DNA of 6,379 nucleotides from Thiotrichales bacterium (GTDB lineage Bacteria > Pseudomonadota > Gammaproteobacteria > JAAZVR01): contig JAAZVR010000065.1 of NCBI GenBank assembly GCA_018623305.1, positions 1 to 6,379 on the forward strand, read 5' to 3'. Shown here in pieces: positions 4,978 to 6,379 of this stretch. The translations under genes were made by a program, and so were the position numbers. Under the pieces are notes generated by a model, which saw only the letters and a program-made list of their open reading frames with translations, did not search any database and had not been told where the DNA came from. The stretch's first letter is position 1. Every line of letters begins with the position of its first letter.

Positions 4978-5616
4978 ATGAATATTGTTGTTGTGATTTC
5001 AGGCAATGGCTCTAACTTGCAGGCCATCATCGATGCCCAGCAAGCAGGTCAGCTGAAATCCAACATTTCAGGGGTGGTGTCCAACCGCCCCAACGCCTTC
5101 GGCCTTGAACGCGCTCAAAAAGCCGGTATACCAACCTCAATCGTAGATCATACTGACTTCTCAGATCGTGAAAGCTTTGAGCAATCATACATTGAAGCGA
5201 TTGATGCCTATCAACCCGACTGGGTGATTCTGGCAGGCTTCATGCGCATACTGACCCCACTTTTCGTGCGTCATTACAAAGGCCGAATGCTCAATATTCA
5301 TCCTTCATTATTACCCAAATACCCAGGCTTACACACGCATCAATCAGCGATTGACGCAGGTGACTCTGAGCATGGAGCAAGCATTCATTTTGTAACTGAA
5401 GAATTAGACGATGGCCCTGCTTTTCTGCAAGGTGTTGTACCGATTCTTGAAAATGATACAGCTGAATCTTTAGCTCAACGCGTTCACCAAATCGAACACA
5501 TCATTTACCCAGAAGCGATTCGCTGGTGTGAAGAAGGCCGCCTTCAGTGGCAAGAAACTCACTGCACCCTAGACAATCAGATTGTCGAACACCCACACAT
5601 CATGACTTTGGATTAA
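4978..5616 (+). CDS. purN: PurN, phosphoribosylglycinamide formyltransferase
   Basis: Transfers the formyl group of 10-formyltetrahydrofolate to GAR, giving FGAR, two steps before the PurM reaction. It is 212 residues long, the same length as E. coli PurN, and the catalytic trio falls at the same numbers: N106 and H108 in LNIHPS (105-110) and D144 in EELDDGP (141-147). Also visible are the phosphate-binding SGNGSN (8-13), the folate-site AGFMRIL (86-92) and LLPKYPGLHTHQ (111-122). The N-terminus MNIVVVISGNGSNLQAIID fixes the start, yet no purine-rich ribosome binding site precedes it. Translation therefore probably depends on ribosomes finishing purM 11 bases earlier. The 3' end overlaps the convergent cho gene by 17 bases and contains a perfect hairpin sequence at 5572-5586. 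Confidence 0.98.
   Translation: MNIVVVISGNGSNLQAIIDAQQAGQLKSNISGVVSNRPNAFGLERAQKAGIPTSIVDHTDFSDRESFEQSYIEAIDAYQPDWVILAGFMRILTPLFVRHYKGRMLNIHPSLLPKYPGLHTHQSAIDAGDSEHGASIHFVTEELDDGPAFLQGVVPILENDTAESLAQRVHQIEHIIYPEAIRWCEEGRLQWQETHCTLDNQIVEHPHIMTLD
5572..5586. repeat. Perfect 15-base inverted repeat at the 3' end of purN
   Basis: GACAATC-A-GATTGTC, seven-base arms around a single base; in RNA it would form a six-pair stem with a three-base loop. It lies in purN codons for DNQIV, 28 bases before the purN stop, and 13 bases beyond the cho stop on the minus strand. No T-tract follows on either strand, so it is not a canonical terminator. Confidence 0.6.
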
Positions 5617-6379
5617 GCGTTTGCACTTTCAGCGAATCATCGCTTGCAGGCCCGATTAAAAAACGCACCAAAATAAGATAAGCATCTAAATCAAACGCTG
5701 GCTCAGACTGCAATTGCTCGTACATTTCAGCTTCATCACGAACGACACCATAATAAACCCACTGATCCACCAAGTGCTTTACATCACCCTCAGTCACCAA
5801 GACAGGACCTTTCCAAGGCCAAACTTGAGACTTCAACTCAGACAAAGCCACATGCAGTCTGAGGTTATAAAGCTCAACGGTCTCTTTTCCACAACACGCG
5901 CCTTTACAATGCTTAAGCTGATGAGCGAAACACGGGCCCGATTTACGTTTTTCTAAACCCGTCAAACGATGACATAGATTATGTTTTTTAACCGAATTCT
6001 CTAGCCAGCCTTGCGCTTGTTTTAGGGAACGAAACAAACCATAACGCTGATCAGAAGGCCTTTCATTCGCGCCCACAGCTTTAATTTCACACTGCAAATA
6101 ACCAACATCATCTGGAGTCAGAACAATTTGGTAAAGTTTAGTGACCTTGCGCAACTTGCGATTATATCGAGGCCTCAAACGCTTAATTTCCGCACTCTCA
6201 AGCAATTGAGCACCAAAATCACTGGGCGTTTCCTTGAAATCAATATGGCGAATCAACCCACTCATTTCCAAGTCCTTCGCCACCACATGATCTTGAGTAA
6301 AGTGACTCATCACTCGAGTTCTGAGGTTGACCGACTTGCCCACATACAACAAGGCCCCTTTTTCATCGTAAAAATAATA
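5600..6379 (-). CDS. cho: Cho, UvrC-like GIY-YIG endonuclease (5' end beyond right edge)
   Basis: Cho makes the 3' incision at a lesion marked by UvrA/UvrB, as an alternative to the UvrC N-terminal nuclease. The frame stays open to the right edge, so a TTG at 6350-6352 is internal: the codons before it read YYFYDEKGA and complete the GIY-YIG motif. The 259 visible residues, counted from the edge, show YY...LLYVGKSVNLRTRV with the YIG tyrosine Y12 and probable catalytic R22, metal-binding E61 in QLLESAEIK, and RPRYNRKLR (69-77). They also show the Cho hallmarks HCKGACCGKE (147-156) and VWPWKGPV (186-193). Cysteines at 126, 140, 148 and 152 match the UvrC iron-sulfur spacing. There are no UvrBC-binding, RNase H-like or HhH domains after it, so it is not UvrC. 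Missing upstream sequence could be a short leader (E. coli Cho is about 295 residues) or a fused DnaQ-like exonuclease, as in some bacteria. The stop lies inside the end of purN. Confidence 0.9.
   Translation of the reverse strand, partial: YYFYDEKGALLYVGKSVNLRTRVMSHFTQDHVVAKDLEMSGLIRHIDFKETPSDFGAQLLESAEIKRLRPRYNRKLRKVTKLYQIVLTPDDVGYLQCEIKAVGANERPSDQRYGLFRSLKQAQGWLENSVKKHNLCHRLTGLEKRKSGPCFAHQLKHCKGACCGKETVELYNLRLHVALSELKSQVWPWKGPVLVTEGDVKHLVDQWVYYGVVRDEAEMYEQLQSEPAFDLDAYLILVRFLIGPASDDSLKVQTLNPKS

Noticed and set aside
5631..5644. Inverted repeat AGCGA-ATCA-TCGCT near the end of cho
   Set aside because: The arms are five bases, the repeat lies wholly within cho coding sequence, and no T-tract follows on either strand, so it does not qualify as a terminator.
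5714..5956. Plus-strand open frame of 80 codons inside cho
   Set aside because: It is antisense to the conserved Cho C-terminal half and has no supporting motif.

Overview
The window looks like a compact housekeeping segment of a gammaproteobacterial chromosome. The evidence is Hda (a DnaA regulator known from gammaproteobacteria), PurM and PurN very close to the E. coli proteins, and DUF2066 and DUF2069 proteins typical of that class. Moderate base composition and a cluster of periplasmic thioredoxin-fold genes would suit a Thiomicrospira/Hydrogenovibrio-like sulfur oxidiser, but that genus-level guess is weak. There are no RNA genes, insertion sequences, CRISPR arrays or phage genes, and no gene-free stretch reaches even 100 bases.

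Layout. Positions 1-1173 (minus strand) hold an apparent three-gene operon of exported proteins. In transcription order these are a TlpA/ResA-type thioredoxin (WCPPC), a second periplasmic thioredoxin-like protein (CPFC) with a near-perfect Shine-Dalgarno, and a signal-peptide protein cut by the left window edge. The last two overlap by ATGA. Across a 56-base divergent spacer, wrbA (flavin quinone oxidoreductase) and a four-helix DUF2069 membrane protein run on the plus strand, also overlapping by ATGA. They converge on hda, and the 3' ends overlap by 22 bases. hda lies 3 bases downstream of a secreted DUF2066 protein that starts with GTG. This minus-strand pair is divergent, across 79 bases, from the purM-purN operon. 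purN converges on a minus-strand GIY-YIG endonuclease, Cho (UvrC homologue), with 17 bases of 3' overlap; the start of Cho lies beyond the right edge.

How the genes relate. purM and purN encode two non-consecutive steps of de novo IMP synthesis. hda couples the loaded replication clamp to DnaA inactivation. Its closeness to a divergent purMN operon recalls E. coli, where hda-uraA-upp lies opposite purMN. Cho works with UvrA/UvrB in nucleotide excision repair. The left cluster is a periplasmic thiol-redox module.

I found no clearly undescribed system. The points most worth a second look are small: symmetric sequences at both convergent overlaps, two candidate divergent promoters whose -10 elements interlock between DUF2066 and purM, a UvrC-like four-cysteine signature in Cho, and a possible TolC-type N-terminus in the truncated left-edge gene.
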